DNA of 64,000 bases from Nonomuraea glycinis (GCF_014646515.1 NZ_BMNK01000001.1:1-64000); one strand, 5' to 3'; positions 35,601 to 45,280 are shown, numbered from the stretch's first letter. The notes: a model not told the origin generated them from the sequence alone. Translations and numbers: made by a program.

Positions 35601-36773
35601 ATGACGCCCGCTTACGATCAAGATCCCGCCTTCGCCCTGCACCGCGGGGGCAAGCTCGAAGTCCGCTCCACCGTCCCGGTCCGCGACGCCGGTGACCTGT
35701 CGCTCGCCTACACCCCCGGGGTGGCCCGCGTCTGCACCGCGATCGCCGAGACGCCGTCGCTGGCCGACGACTACACCTGGACCTCCAACGTGGTGGCCGT
35801 CATCACCGACGGCACCGCCGTCCTCGGTCTCGGCGACATCGGCCCCGCCGCCGCCATGCCGGTCATGGAGGGCAAGGCCCTGCTGTTCAAGGAGTTCGGC
35901 GGCGTCAACGCCATCCCGCTCTGCCTGGCCTGCACCGACGTCGACGAGCTGGTGGAGACCGTGGCCCGGCTCGCGCCCTCCTTCGGCGGCATCAACCTGG
36001 AGGACATCAGCGCGCCGCGCTGCTTCGAGATCGAGGACAGGCTGCGCGACCTGCTCGACATCCCGGTCTTCCACGACGACCAGCACGGCACCGCCATCGT
36101 GGTGCTCGCCGCGCTGCGCAACGCCGCGCGGCTCACCGGCCGCACCCTGGGCGACCTGCGCGCGGTGGTGGCCGGCGCCGGCGCGGCGGGCGTCGCGGTC
36201 ACCCGCATCCTGCTGGAGGCCGGCATCGGCGACATCGCGGTGGCGGACTCCAAGGGCCTGATCTACGACGGCAGGGAGGGCCTCAACTCCGTCAAGCAGG
36301 CCCTGGCGCGCGACACCAACAAGGCGGGTCACACCGGCTCCACCGAAGAGGCCCTGGTGGGCGCCGACGTGTTCGTGGGGCTGTCCGGCTCGACCGTCAC
36401 CGAGCAGGCCATCGCCGCCATGGCCGCCGACTCCATCGTCTTCGCCCTGTCCAACCCGACGCCCGAAGTCCTCCCCGAGGTGGCCGCCCGGCACGCCGCG
36501 GTGGTCGCCACCGGCCGCTCCGACTTCCCCAACCAGATCAACAACGTGCTGGCCTTCCCCGGCGTGTTCCGGGGCGCGCTGGACGTCAGAGCCACCACGA
36601 TCACCGAGAACATGAAGGTGGCCGCCGCCAACGCGCTCGCCGCCGTCGTGGGTGACGACCTCACGGCCGAGTACGTCATCCCGAGCCCCTTCGACGAGCG
36701 CGTCGCCCCCGCGGTCACGGCGGCCGTCGCCGCTCAGGCCAGGGCCGACGGCGTGGCCCGCAAGAAGGACTGA
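35601..36773 (+). CDS. NAD(P)-dependent malic enzyme
   Basis: The 390-residue enzyme decarboxylates malate to pyruvate. It has the malic N-terminal domain ([30 protein letters not shown] in part, the Lys in GKALLFKEF), the metal-binding [10 protein letters not shown] and HDDQHGTA and a Rossmann domain ([11 protein letters not shown]). ATG 35601 gives the usual N-terminus; a GTG at 35550 is a weaker alternative. The cofactor cannot be told safely. Confidence 0.93.
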   Translation: MTPAYDQDPAFALHRGGKLEVRSTVPVRDAGDLSLAYTPGVARVCTAIAETPSLADDYTWTSNVVAVITDGTAVLGLGDIGPAAAMPVMEGKALLFKEFGGVNAIPLCLACTDVDELVETVARLAPSFGGINLEDISAPRCFEIEDRLRDLLDIPVFHDDQHGTAIVVLAALRNAARLTGRTLGDLRAVVAGAGAAGVAVTRILLEAGIGDIAVADSKGLIYDGREGLNSVKQALARDTNKAGHTGSTEEALVGADVFVGLSGSTVTEQAIAAMAADSIVFALSNPTPEVLPEVAARHAAVVATGRSDFPNQINNVLAFPGVFRGALDVRATTITENMKVAAANALAAVVGDDLTAEYVIPSPFDERVAPAVTAAVAAQARADGVARKKD

Positions 36774-36927
36774 GCAGCCGCTCCCCGGGCAGGAGAACGC
36801 GGCTCCCGCATCCCCGAGCACGGCTCAAGCCGGCACCAGGATTCCCTCAATGTTCCTGACTCTCCGTGCTATAAAAAGAGCTCTCTGTAAGGATGCGGGC
36901 GCCCCGACTCCTGCCATGAGGAGAGCG

Positions 36928-38280
36928 ATGGAACGCGAGCCCAACCGACTGCTGCGGCAGCTCATCGCGGAGGCGGGCTTCTCCCACAAGGGACTGGCCA
37001 GGCGCATCAACGACCTCGCGACCGCACGTGGCACCCCCGGCCTGAAATACGACCACAGCTCCGTGCTGCGCTGGATCGGCGGCCAGCGGCCGAGAGATCC
37101 GGTGCCCAGCCTCCTCACCGAGATCTTCGCCCTGCGCCTCGGCCGGCCCGTGACGGCGGCGGAGCTGGGCATGTCCGCCATCACCACCCCCCTCGATCTC
37201 GGGCAGGAGTTCACGCACACGTGGCAGGAGGGGGTCACGACCGTGACCGCGCTGTGGCGGGCCGACGTGGAGCGGCGGCGGTTCCTCATCGACTCGACGT
37301 TCGCGATCGGCGCGGGCTCCGTGGGGGCCGTGCGCTGGCTCACCTCCCCGCCCGAAGGACGGCCCAGCAGTACGGGCGCGCGCCGCGTGGGCAGGGCCGA
37401 CATCGCCGCCATGCACGAGGTCACCCGCTCCTTCGGCGAGCTCGACAACCGGTTCGGCAGCGGGCGGGTTCGCTCCTCGGTCGTCAAATACCTCGACACC
37501 GCGGTGACCCCGCTGCTCAAGGACGGCTCCTACGGCGACAGCACCGGCCGCCGGCTCGCCGCCGCCGCGGCCGAGCTCACCCGGCTCGCCGGCTGGATGG
37601 CGTACGACCTGGAGCAGCACGGCCTCGCCCAGCGCTATCTCATCCAGGCCCTGCGCCTGGCCAGAGGCGCCGACGACCACGCCCTGGGCGGCGAGATCCT
37701 GGCCGGCATGGCCCACCAGGCCGTCTACATGGGCCAGCTGTCCCACGCGCTCGACCTGGCGCGGGCCGCCCAGCTCGCCGCCCGCCGGGCCGGCGTGCCC
37801 ACCCTGCTCGCCTCCAGCCACGTCCTGGAGGCGCACGCCCACGCGGGGCTCGGCGACGCCCGCTCCTGCGCCGGCTCACTGCACGAGGCCGAACGCGCCT
37901 TCGACGCCCGCAGCCCCGCCGACGAGCCGCGCTGGCTGAGGTACTTCGACGAGGCCTACCTGGCCGCGAAGTTCGCGCACTGCTTCCGCGACCTCGGCGA
38001 AGGCGAGCGCGCCGTACGGCAGGCCCGGCGCTCCCTCGACATGGACGGGCGGTATGTGCGGGGCCGGATGTTCAACCTGTCGCTGCTGGCGGCGGGGCTG
38101 CTGCAGTGCGGCGAGCTGGAGGAGGCCTGCACGGTGGGGGTGGCGGCGTGGACGCTGGCCGGCGAGCTGCAGTCCGCCCGGTCCCGGTCCTACGTGGCCG
38201 ACCTGCGCAGGCGGCTGGAGCCGTACAAGAAGGAGCCTGCGGTGGTGGCGCTGCACGAGCGGACGCGGGAGCTGGTCTGA
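36928..38280 (+). CDS. XRE-type TPR regulator (NsdA-like)
   Basis: The 450-residue protein has an N-terminal HTH-like segment (RLLRQLIAEAGFSHKGLARRIN, SSVLRWIGGQRPRDP) and a long helical, TPR-like remainder (WMAYDLEQHGLAQRYLIQALRLAR, GLGDARSCAGSLHEAERAFDA in parts). This matches the actinomycete regulators related to NsdA, which restrain sporulation and antibiotic production in Streptomyces. ATG 36928 follows an AGGAGAG sequence. The function here is inference from the family. Confidence 0.8.
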   Translation: MEREPNRLLRQLIAEAGFSHKGLARRINDLATARGTPGLKYDHSSVLRWIGGQRPRDPVPSLLTEIFALRLGRPVTAAELGMSAITTPLDLGQEFTHTWQEGVTTVTALWRADVERRRFLIDSTFAIGAGSVGAVRWLTSPPEGRPSSTGARRVGRADIAAMHEVTRSFGELDNRFGSGRVRSSVVKYLDTAVTPLLKDGSYGDSTGRRLAAAAAELTRLAGWMAYDLEQHGLAQRYLIQALRLARGADDHALGGEILAGMAHQAVYMGQLSHALDLARAAQLAARRAGVPTLLASSHVLEAHAHAGLGDARSCAGSLHEAERAFDARSPADEPRWLRYFDEAYLAAKFAHCFRDLGEGERAVRQARRSLDMDGRYVRGRMFNLSLLAAGLLQCGELEEACTVGVAAWTLAGELQSARSRSYVADLRRRLEPYKKEPAVVALHERTRELV

Positions 38281-38290
38281 GCATGCGTGA

Positions 38291-38317
38291 AGCCCGCCAC
38301 CTGCGCGGTGACGGGCT
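38291..38317. terminator. Hairpin between convergent genes
   Basis: AGCCCG (38291-38296) pairs with CGGGCT (38312-38317), with an inner CAC/GTG helix and a 7-nt loop. It lies between the regulator gene and the first protease-like gene, and can serve both. Confidence 0.6.
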
Positions 38318-38329
38318 CCGGTGCTGTCG

Positions 38330-39823
38330 TTACTTGAGCAGCTCGCCGTTCGGGCCGACGACCGGCTTCGTCTCGGCGTAGTTGGCCTTGTTGTACACGT
38401 CGGCCACCTCACCGTCGAAGTAGGGGGAGCTGATGAGGTCCACCCGGTCGTTGCCGTCCTGGTCGTGGAACATGCTCGTCACGCCGTTGAGGTAACCGGT
38501 GCGCTTGCCGTTGCTGTAGCGCAGCAGCCAGGGGCCGCCGTCCGCGCCGCCGGTCATCGAGCACTTGAGCACCTGGTGCGTCTCGACCCGGAAGGTGTTG
38601 GCCTGGTACGTCTTGGTGCCGGTCTTGCCGTAGCACCACTTGGGCGTCACACCGGTGAAGGCCTTGTGGCCGTCGGGGTGCGGCTCGCCCGGGTAGCCGA
38701 AGACCGTGACCTTCTGGCCCAGGGGCTGGTTCCAGGCGATGCCCTGGCCGCCGACGGCCTCGCCCAGGGGGCCCAGGTCCTTGCCGATGCCGATGGTGTA
38801 CGCGGCGGTGAAGTACTTGCGGTCGGTGCCGGGCTTGACCCACTTCTGCGTGTAGTAGTGGGTGATCAGGTAGTTGCCGGCCTTGTCCTTGGACTTCGTG
38901 CCGAGACCCTTGTAGGCGTCCCACTGGGACCTGGTGACGTGCTCGACGGTCGGCTCGCCGAACTTGTAGCCCTGGCCCTTGCCGAGCTTGGCCGCCTTGT
39001 AGGCCGTGTCCTTGACCTCGACCCGCTCGACGACGGCGCCGGGGAAGTCGGGGCCGACGAGCTCACTGTCCGTTCTGCCCTGGGACCAGCACGTGCCGAG
39101 GTTCAGCCGGCACTTGACGAACTCCTCGCGGGTGATCTCGCGGGCCTTGACCCACTTGTCGCCCGTCCACTTGTCGTAGTCGGCCTTGCTGACTTCCTTC
39201 GAGCCGGCGAACTGGAAGCCGTTGTGCACCGCGACGAAGGCGAAGTCGCCGTCGTAGTCGTCGTAGGTGTCCAGGTCGTAGGCCGTGAAGGCGTAGGCGC
39301 CCGCGTAGATGCCCCAGGGGGCCTTGCCCTGGTAGTAGCCGGGGACGAACACCCACTTCTCGTAGACGTCGTCCTTGCCGTTCTCGAAGACGCAGTGGCC
39401 CGCGGTGGCGACCAGGTTCCGGTGCCGGGACTGGATGGAGGTGGCGGAGCACCAGTGGTGCTCGCCCTTGTTGTCGACGAAGAACACCTTGCCGATGGTG
39501 CGCGGCAGGTTGACGTTCTTGACCTTGGTGCCGGCCGGCGCCTTGGTGGCGGGGGCGGTCGAGCCGGGCTTGCCGTCGTCCGGCTGGTCACTGGCCTTGG
39601 CGATCTTGACCTTCTGCACGGCCTTGGAGTCCCAGTGGTACTGGGTGGCCTTGCGCAGGGCGGCGCCGTTGGCGCTGAGCCAGAAGTAGACGTTGCTGTA
39701 GCCGTCGGCGGGGGAGGCGGCGAGGGGGTCAGACGCCCAGGCGGGGGCGGCTGCGCTGGCGGGCACGGTGAGAGCTGCGACGCTCAGGGCGGTGGCGGTG
39801 AGGGGGATGAGCAGGCGCTTCAC
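38330..39823 (-). CDS. Secreted trypsin-fold pseudoprotease 1 (Ser to Asp)
   Basis: The 497-residue protein begins with a signal peptide (VKRLLIPLTATALSVAALTV then ASA). The trypsin/V8-like core has the His motif VATAGHCV and the Asp motif DFAFV. At the nucleophile position it reads GADGGPW (Asp428, codon 38540-38542) where active relatives have GASGGPW. A roughly 110-residue insert lies between the Asp region and GGQGIAWN, and the C-terminus has DQDGNDR and SPYFDGE. GTG 39823 is chosen because GGAG lies 8 nt upstream and it aligns with paralogues. It is the last of five tandem paralogues. Either inactive or chemically altered. Confidence 0.85.
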   Translation of the reverse strand: MKRLLIPLTATALSVAALTVPASAAAPAWASDPLAASPADGYSNVYFWLSANGAALRKATQYHWDSKAVQKVKIAKASDQPDDGKPGSTAPATKAPAGTKVKNVNLPRTIGKVFFVDNKGEHHWCSATSIQSRHRNLVATAGHCVFENGKDDVYEKWVFVPGYYQGKAPWGIYAGAYAFTAYDLDTYDDYDGDFAFVAVHNGFQFAGSKEVSKADYDKWTGDKWVKAREITREEFVKCRLNLGTCWSQGRTDSELVGPDFPGAVVERVEVKDTAYKAAKLGKGQGYKFGEPTVEHVTRSQWDAYKGLGTKSKDKAGNYLITHYYTQKWVKPGTDRKYFTAAYTIGIGKDLGPLGEAVGGQGIAWNQPLGQKVTVFGYPGEPHPDGHKAFTGVTPKWCYGKTGTKTYQANTFRVETHQVLKCSMTGGADGGPWLLRYSNGKRTGYLNGVTSMFHDQDGNDRVDLISSPYFDGEVADVYNKANYAETKPVVGPNGELLK

Positions 39824-39917
39824 TGGAGATCTCCACAATATTTACATAACGGGCGTTAGAACCCTATCGTCACTCTGGTCACAGGGCTAAGAGCTCTCTG
39901 GACATCCCTGGAAATGG

Positions 39918-39949
39918 CCGAAGGGCCCGGCAGAAGCCGAGCCCTTCGG
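39918..39949 (-). terminator. Hairpin terminator of pseudoprotease 2
   Basis: CCGAAGGGC (39918-39926) pairs with GCCCTTCGG (39941-39949), with an inner 4-bp helix and the tetraloop AGAA. It lies just downstream of the gene on the minus strand. Confidence 0.7.
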
Positions 39950-40003
39950 GTGGAACTAGGTGAGTACGAGGTTTGGACCCTCGCGCTCGCGGCTGATTCC
40001 GAA

Positions 40004-41545
40004 TTACTTGGGAACCGAGCCCGACCAGGCGTTGGCGGCCTGGTTGTAGACCGTAGCGGTCTCACCGTCGAAGTACGGCGAGGAGCTGTAGTCGTAACGG
40101 TCGTTGCCGTCCTGGTCGTGGAACAGGCTGGTGACACCGTTCACGTAGCCGAGACGCTTGGCGTTGCTGTACTTGACGAGCCACGGGGAGCCGTCGGCGC
40201 CCGGGGTCATCGCGCACTTCAGGGCCACGTGCTCCTCAGCCTTGTAAGCGGCGGAGGCGTAGGTCTTGCCGGAGGTGGCGCCGTAGCACCACTTCGGCGT
40301 GACACCGGTGTAGGCCTTGTGGCCGTCCTTGTGAGCGTCAGCCGGGTAACCGAAGACGAAGACCTTGCCACCGGTCTTCTGGTTCCAGGCGACACCCTGG
40401 CCACCGACGTTGTTGCCGAGGGCGCCCAGGTCCTTGTTGACGTCCTTGAAGATGTAGAAGTCAATGCGGTAGTAGGAGCCACTCGTGCCCGGCTTGAACC
40501 ACTGCTGCACGTAGTAGTGCGTGATGGTGGAGTTGCCGCGCTTGTCCAGCTTGATGGTGCCGGGGAACTTGTCGGCGTTCTTCTGCTGGTTCTTGTAGTA
40601 CGCGAACGCGTCCTCGTAGGTCACGTTCTCGACGATGGGCTCGCCGAAACGCTTCCCGTTGCCCTTGCCGAAGCCAGAGCGCTTGTACGTGTTCTCGGAG
40701 ACCTCAACCTTGGTGACCTCGGCGCCGGGGAAGTCGGGGCCAGTGGCCTTGTCCCTGGTGCCCCAGTCGAAGCCGTAGTAGTCAGCGGTCGCCGGGTCGT
40801 GGATTCCCTTGCGGAACTCCTCCTTGGAGACCGAAACCTTCTTCGGCTCCTTCTTGCCCTCGTACTTCTTGTACTCCTCGGGCGTGACCTTGGTGGCCGC
40901 ACCCGCACCCGGCTGGAAGCCGTTGTACACGGTCACGAACGCGTAGTCGCGGTCGCGGTCGTTGTACACCGAGTAGTCGTAGTGCGTGTACGCCGTCTTA
41001 CCGACGTAGATGCCGAAGGGAGTCTTGCCCTGGTAGTAACCGGGGACGAAGACCCACTGCTCCATGACGCTGGCGTTCTTGTTGTCGTCGTAGACGCAGT
41101 GACCCGCGGTGGCGACCAGGTTCTTGTACTTGCCCTGGATCGAGGTGCCGGAGCACCACTTCAGCTCGCCCTCGGAGTCCACGAAGAACACCTTGCCGAT
41201 GGTCTTCGGCAGGTTGATGTTCTTGGTCTTCGAGGCGGTCTTCTTCTCCTCGCCAATCGGCTGGACCGTCGAAGCCTTGGTGTCGGGCGTATAGCCGCCG
41301 CTGACCTTGAGCTTCGAGGTGGCCTTGGTCTCCCAGGTGTAGGGCTTGGCCTTGGCGAGGTTGTTCGTGGCGCCGTTGACCTTGGTCCAGAACTCGACGA
41401 CCTGCGCAGCGGCAGGGGCGTCCTTGGCCAGGGTGTCGGATGCCCAGTCGGGAACCGCGTTGGCGTTAGCGGTACCGGCCAGGCCGGCGGCCAGCAGTCC
41501 GGTGGCCAGAATGGCGCCACCGGCGGGGAGGAGGATGCGCTTCAA
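40004..41545 (-). CDS. Secreted trypsin-fold pseudoprotease 2 (Ser to Asp)
   Basis: The 513-residue paralogue has a signal peptide (LKRILLPAGGAILATGLLAA, ending near ANA). A conserved N-terminal segment of about 110 residues is followed by GKVFFVD and CSGTSIQ. H149 (VATAGHC) and D200 (DYAFV) are kept, but the nucleophile site is GADGSPW with Asp451 (codon 40193-40195). The 110-residue insert (GPDFPGAEVTKVEV, RFGEPIVENVT, ITHYYVQQWFKPG) is present. The TTG at 41545 follows AAGGAG and aligns with the ATG of paralogue 4; an in-frame ATG at 41587 exists upstream. Confidence 0.86.
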   Translation of the reverse strand: MKRILLPAGGAILATGLLAAGLAGTANANAVPDWASDTLAKDAPAAAQVVEFWTKVNGATNNLAKAKPYTWETKATSKLKVSGGYTPDTKASTVQPIGEEKKTASKTKNINLPKTIGKVFFVDSEGELKWCSGTSIQGKYKNLVATAGHCVYDDNKNASVMEQWVFVPGYYQGKTPFGIYVGKTAYTHYDYSVYNDRDRDYAFVTVYNGFQPGAGAATKVTPEEYKKYEGKKEPKKVSVSKEEFRKGIHDPATADYYGFDWGTRDKATGPDFPGAEVTKVEVSENTYKRSGFGKGNGKRFGEPIVENVTYEDAFAYYKNQQKNADKFPGTIKLDKRGNSTITHYYVQQWFKPGTSGSYYRIDFYIFKDVNKDLGALGNNVGGQGVAWNQKTGGKVFVFGYPADAHKDGHKAYTGVTPKWCYGATSGKTYASAAYKAEEHVALKCAMTPGADGSPWLVKYSNAKRLGYVNGVTSLFHDQDGNDRYDYSSSPYFDGETATVYNQAANAWSGSVPK

Positions 41546-41820
41546 GGTAACTCCTTGGTCTGTCGTGGAACGCTTTGTGCGCCCCATGCGTCAGTAAAGG
41601 GATAGCCAGGAACATACAGTGTGGATCTTGAAGTCGGGTAGCCGCTTTGCCAGGAAAAGATGGGACATGGCGGGCGTAACCGTTCCGTGATGTTTAGCCG
41701 GCCGATGCGGATGAGGCGGGCGAACGGGACTGACGGTGCATCTCCGCAGATCAACATGAGCGTGTTGTCAGTGGGGCGACAGGGTCGGCAGTGTCCCGCC
41801 GACTCCACCCGCGTGAGCGG

Positions 41821-41836
41821 TGTGACGCAGATCACA
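41821..41836. promoter_or_regulatory. Perfect Crp-type site upstream of pseudoprotease 2
   Basis: TGTGA-CGCAGA-TCACA matches the TGTGA-N6-TCACA consensus of the Crp family exactly. It lies 276 nt upstream of the TTG start codon. Confidence 0.7.
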
Positions 41837-41903
41837 GTGGCTTGATGGCACCGTCTGGGGCTCCCATGCGTCCAAACGCCTTCACATTCCGCTCCGGAAA
41901 CGG

Positions 41904-41934
41904 CCGAAGGGCCCGGCGATGCCGGACCCTTCGG
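41904..41934 (-). terminator. Hairpin terminator of pseudoprotease 3
   Basis: CCGAAGGG (41904-41911) pairs with CCCTTCGG (41927-41934), with an inner GC helix around a GAT loop. It nearly repeats the sequence of the terminator of pseudoprotease 2, as expected for a duplicated unit. Confidence 0.7.
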
Positions 41935-41976
41935 GTCGAACAGTGACGATGCGTGAGAATCGATCGCCGGGTGTGA

Positions 41977-43512
41977 CTAAACGATCTTGCCGGACCACAC
42001 GTTGGCGGCGGCCTTGTAGATCGTGTTGGTCTCACCGTCGAAGTACGGCGAGGAGATGTAGTCCACGCGGTCGTTGCCGTCCTGGTCGTTGAAGGTGCTG
42101 GTGACACCGTTCACGTAGCCGAGACGCTTGTTGTTGCTGTAGTTGAGCAGCCAGGGGCCACCGTCGGCGCCCTCGGTCATCGCACACTTGAGCGCGACGT
42201 GCTCCTGGATCTTCTTGGCGGCCGAGCCCACCAGCTTCTTCGTGGTCTTGCCGTAGCACCACTTCGGCGTGATGCCGGTGTAGTTCTTGTGGCCGTCGGG
42301 GTGCGGTCCGGAGGGGTAGCCGAACACGCGGACGATCTTCTGGGTCGGCTGGTTCCAGGCGAAGCCCTGGCCGCCGACGTTGTCACCGAGACGGCCCGCG
42401 TCCTTGACGTGGCCCTCGATGATGTAGAAGTCCGTCTTGTAGAACTTCGTGTCCGAGCCCGGCTTGTACCACTGCTGCACGAAGAAGTGGGTGATGGTCC
42501 AGTTCCCGCGCCGGTCCTTCACGACCTTGGCCGGGTACTTCTTCGGGTTCTTCTTCTGCCGGGCCTGGTAGACCTTGGCGTCGTGGTCGGTCACGATCTC
42601 GACGACGGGCTCGCCGAACTTGCGGCCGTTGCCCTTGCCGATCCGGGCCTTCTTGTACGTCTCCTCGGCGACCTCGACCTTGGCGACCTCGGCGTTCGGG
42701 AAGTCAGGGCCGGTGGGCTGAGCCTTCTCGCCACGCTTGACCCAGCAGGCCACGGTCGAGGTGGGGTCGAGCTTGCACGCCCGGAACTCCGACCGCTGGA
42801 TCTCGATGTCCTTGGCTTCCTTGATGCCCGTGTGCTTGTCGAACTCGGCCTTGGTCACCTTCTTCGGGGTGCCCGCGCCGATCTGGACGCCGTTGTAGAC
42901 GGCCACGAACGCGTAGTCGCGGTCGTAGTCCTCGTACACATCGAAGTCGTAGTGCGTGTAAGCGGTCTTACCGACGTAGATGCCCCACGGGGTCTTGCCC
43001 TGGTAGTAGCCCGGGACGAAGACCCACTTGTCCATGACGTCCGTGTTACCGGAGGTGTCGTACACACAGTGGCCGGCGGTGGCCACCAGGTTGCGGTACT
43101 TGGACTGGATCGACGTGGCGGAGCACCACTTGCGCTCGCCCTTCTTGTTGACGAAGAACACCTTGCCGATGGTCTTCGGCATGTTGACGTTCTGCGACTT
43201 GGCGGAGCTCTTCTTCTCCTCGCCGATGGGCTTGGTGCTGCCCGGCTTGGTGTCGGAGCTGTAGCCGCCCTTGCTCTGGAGCTTGGCGACGTCCTTCGCG
43301 CTCCAGACGTTGGACTCCTTCGCGGCCTTCAGGGCAGCACCGTTGGAAGCCGCCCAGTAGTCGGCGATGGCCTTCGCGTTGGCCGCGCTCGTCGCCATCG
43401 GGTCCTTGGCGATGTCGGAGGTGGCCGTGGCAGTGGCCGTGCCGGCGAGGCCGGCGGCCAGCATGCCGGTGGCGAGGATGGCTCCACCGGCGGGAATGAG
43501 GATGCGCTTCAA
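41977..43512 (-). CDS. Secreted trypsin-fold pseudoprotease 3 (Ser to Asp)
   Basis: The 511-residue paralogue has a signal peptide (LKRILIPAGGAILATGMLAA) and the same N-terminal region, ending GEEKKSSAKSQNVNMPK. His (VATAGHCVYD) and Asp (DYAFVAVYNG) are kept; the nucleophile site is GADGGPW with Asp450 (codon 42163-42165). The insert is present (GPDFPNAEVAKVEV, KFGEPVVEIVT, ITHFFVQQWYKPG). The TTG at 43512 follows GGAGCAG and aligns with the other paralogues. It is closest to pseudoprotease 2, also in the upstream DNA. Confidence 0.86.
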   Translation of the reverse strand: MKRILIPAGGAILATGMLAAGLAGTATATATSDIAKDPMATSAANAKAIADYWAASNGAALKAAKESNVWSAKDVAKLQSKGGYSSDTKPGSTKPIGEEKKSSAKSQNVNMPKTIGKVFFVNKKGERKWCSATSIQSKYRNLVATAGHCVYDTSGNTDVMDKWVFVPGYYQGKTPWGIYVGKTAYTHYDFDVYEDYDRDYAFVAVYNGVQIGAGTPKKVTKAEFDKHTGIKEAKDIEIQRSEFRACKLDPTSTVACWVKRGEKAQPTGPDFPNAEVAKVEVAEETYKKARIGKGNGRKFGEPVVEIVTDHDAKVYQARQKKNPKKYPAKVVKDRRGNWTITHFFVQQWYKPGSDTKFYKTDFYIIEGHVKDAGRLGDNVGGQGFAWNQPTQKIVRVFGYPSGPHPDGHKNYTGITPKWCYGKTTKKLVGSAAKKIQEHVALKCAMTEGADGGPWLLNYSNNKRLGYVNGVTSTFNDQDGNDRVDYISSPYFDGETNTIYKAAANVWSGKIV

Positions 43513-43782
43513 GGGAACTGCTCCTTGGTCTGTCGTGGGCCGCAACATGCGGCCCATGCGTCAGTAAAGGGATAGCAAGGAACATAGCGCGGTGATCTCC
43601 GCAGGTGAAAGCCGTTGTGGAGGCTTCGGCACGAACCCCAACCGTCGTGACCTTTTCGTTATATGTCAGGGGTGAATGCGTTGAGTGATCGTTCGGGTGC
43701 GTCTGTGCAGGGTATGCGGGGGCTGTTGCGGGCGGGACGAAAGTGCCGTTAGTCCCCTCGCGCGGGTCGTTGACTGGAGAAA

Positions 43783-43798
43783 TGTGACTTAGATCACA
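43783..43798. promoter_or_regulatory. Perfect Crp-type site upstream of pseudoprotease 3
   Basis: TGTGA-CTTAGA-TCACA matches the Crp consensus exactly. It lies 271 nt upstream of the start, nearly the same distance as the site of pseudoprotease 2. Confidence 0.7.
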
Positions 43799-43875
43799 GG
43801 AACCAGATTTGCCGCTGTTCCGTCTAAGTTGGCTCGATCTTCACAGGGAACGTTCAGGTTGGGGTCGCAAGCACG

Positions 43876-43909
43876 AAAAAAGGGGGCCCGGCCGAAGCCG
43901 GGCCCCCTT
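43876..43909 (-). terminator. Rho-independent terminator of pseudoprotease 4
   Basis: A perfect 13-bp stem (43880-43892 with 43897-43909) closes a CGAA tetraloop, and on the minus strand a run of six T follows. This is a textbook terminator. Confidence 0.92.
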
Positions 43910-43919
43910 CGTGATGCCG

Positions 43920-45083
43920 CTACTTGTACAGCTCGCCCTTCGGGCCGACGATCTTGCCGGACCACACGTTCCTGGCGGCCTGGTAGACCGCCGCGGTCTC
44001 GCCGTCGAAGTACGGCGAGGTGATGTAGTCGATGCGGTCGTTGCCGTCCTGGTCGGCGAAGGTGCTGGCGACGCCGTTGACGTAACCGAGCCGCTTGCCG
44101 TTGTTGTACTGGGTCAGCCAGGGGGCACCGTCGAAGCCGGGGGTCACGGCGCACTTGAGGCCGATGTGCTCCTGGATCTTGAGCCAGGAGGCGCCGACCG
44201 TCTTCGCGGTCGTCCGGCCGTAGCAGTGCTTCGGCGTGACGCCGCTGTAGGGCTTGTTGCCGTCGGGGTGCGGCGCCGCGGGGTAGCCGAAGGTGCGGAC
44301 CGTCCGGTTGGAGGCCTGGTTCCAGGCGAAGCCCTGGCCGCCGACGTTGTCGCCGAGGCGGCCCGCGTCCTTGGACAGCAGGATGTAGTGGCTGCCACCC
44401 CAGGAGCGCTTGGGACCGCTGAAGCGCTTGTAGTCGCGCTTGCTCACCCGCTTGACGCCGTCGAACTGGATGCCGTTGTAGACGGTGACGAACGCGTAGT
44501 CGCGGTCGTAGTCCTCGTAGACGTCGAAGTCGTGGTGGGTGAACGCCTGCTTGCCGACGTAGATGCCCCACGGGGTCTTGCCCTGGTAATAGCCCGGGAC
44601 AAAGACCCAGTTGTCCAGCAGTGCGGAGTTGCTGTCGGTGTCGTACACGCAGTGCGCGGCCGTGGCGACCAGGTTGCGGTAGTTCGACTGGATCGACGAG
44701 GCCGAGCACCAGCGGAACTTGCCGGATCCGTCCACGAAGAACACCTTGCCGACGGTCTTCGGCAGGTTCACGTTCTGGGAGTTGGAGGAGGACCGCTCGG
44801 CGCCGCCGGGGGCGGTGCTGCCGGGCCGGCCGTCAGGGCTGTAACCGCCCTTGGAGACGACTTTCCGCACCTGGTTGGAATCCCAGGTGTAGGCCGTGGC
44901 CTGGCGGAGCGCCGCGCCGTTGGAGGCGAGCCAGAACGATACGACGGAGGCGGCCTGGCTGGTGTTCCTGGCCATCGGGTCGGTCGCCACATCGCCTGCG
45001 GCTTGTACGGCACCGGTCAGACCGGTCGTGAGCAGGCCGGTCGCCAGGACGGCGCCACCAACGGGAAGGAGGATTCGCTTCAC
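43920..45083 (-). CDS. Secreted trypsin-fold pseudoprotease 4, short form (Ser to Asp)
   Basis: The 387-residue paralogue starts with an ATG at the signal peptide MKRILLPVGGAVLATGLL. H144 (VATAAHC) and D195 (RDYAFVTVYNG) are kept, but the nucleophile site is GFDGAPW with Asp318 (codon 44130-44132). It lacks the roughly 110-residue insert of paralogues 1-3: YKRFSGPKRSWGGSH joins directly to KDAGRLGDNVGG. The C-terminal DQDGNDR and SPYFDGE blocks are the same. It may be the more ancestral pseudoprotease form. Confidence 0.86.
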   Translation of the reverse strand: MKRILLPVGGAVLATGLLTTGLTGAVQAAGDVATDPMARNTSQAASVVSFWLASNGAALRQATAYTWDSNQVRKVVSKGGYSPDGRPGSTAPGGAERSSSNSQNVNLPKTVGKVFFVDGSGKFRWCSASSIQSNYRNLVATAAHCVYDTDSNSALLDNWVFVPGYYQGKTPWGIYVGKQAFTHHDFDVYEDYDRDYAFVTVYNGIQFDGVKRVSKRDYKRFSGPKRSWGGSHYILLSKDAGRLGDNVGGQGFAWNQASNRTVRTFGYPAAPHPDGNKPYSGVTPKHCYGRTTAKTVGASWLKIQEHIGLKCAVTPGFDGAPWLTQYNNGKRLGYVNGVASTFADQDGNDRIDYITSPYFDGETAAVYQAARNVWSGKIVGPKGELYK

Positions 45084-45280
45084 AACATCTCCAGGCTTTT
45101 CCTTTAGCTGACGCGGCGCCTTCGTGCGCCCCGAAGGTCAGCGAACGGACAGCCGGAACCGTACAGCGCTGACAGCGACCGTGTGGTTGCGCTCCAGCGC
45201 AGGTCAACGGCGGGAGTGTCGTCGTGATCGTTCCGAGATGTGGATCCCTCCTGATCACGGCGCGTGACCGGGGGGTGACG

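Larger units (their letters stand above)
41546..41976. other. Control region between pseudoproteases 2 and 3
   Basis: No gene is visible. The region holds the presumed promoter of pseudoprotease 2, a block (about 41585-41625) nearly identical to the one before pseudoprotease 3 (about 43555-43590), a perfect Crp-type site (41821-41836) and the terminator of pseudoprotease 3 (41904-41934). Confidence 0.7.
43513..43919. other. Control region between pseudoproteases 3 and 4
   Basis: No gene is visible. It contains the promoter-side block shared with pseudoprotease 2 (about 43555-43590), a perfect Crp-type site (43783-43798) and the terminator of pseudoprotease 4 (43876-43909). Confidence 0.7.

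Noticed and set aside
39868..39883. Crp site upstream of pseudoprotease 1
   Set aside because: Only the TCACA half matches; the other half (CGTCA) has two mismatches.
39914..41605. 563-codon plus-strand frame opposite pseudoprotease 2
   Set aside because: Low-complexity Val/Leu/Gly-rich antisense translation typical of GC-rich shadows.
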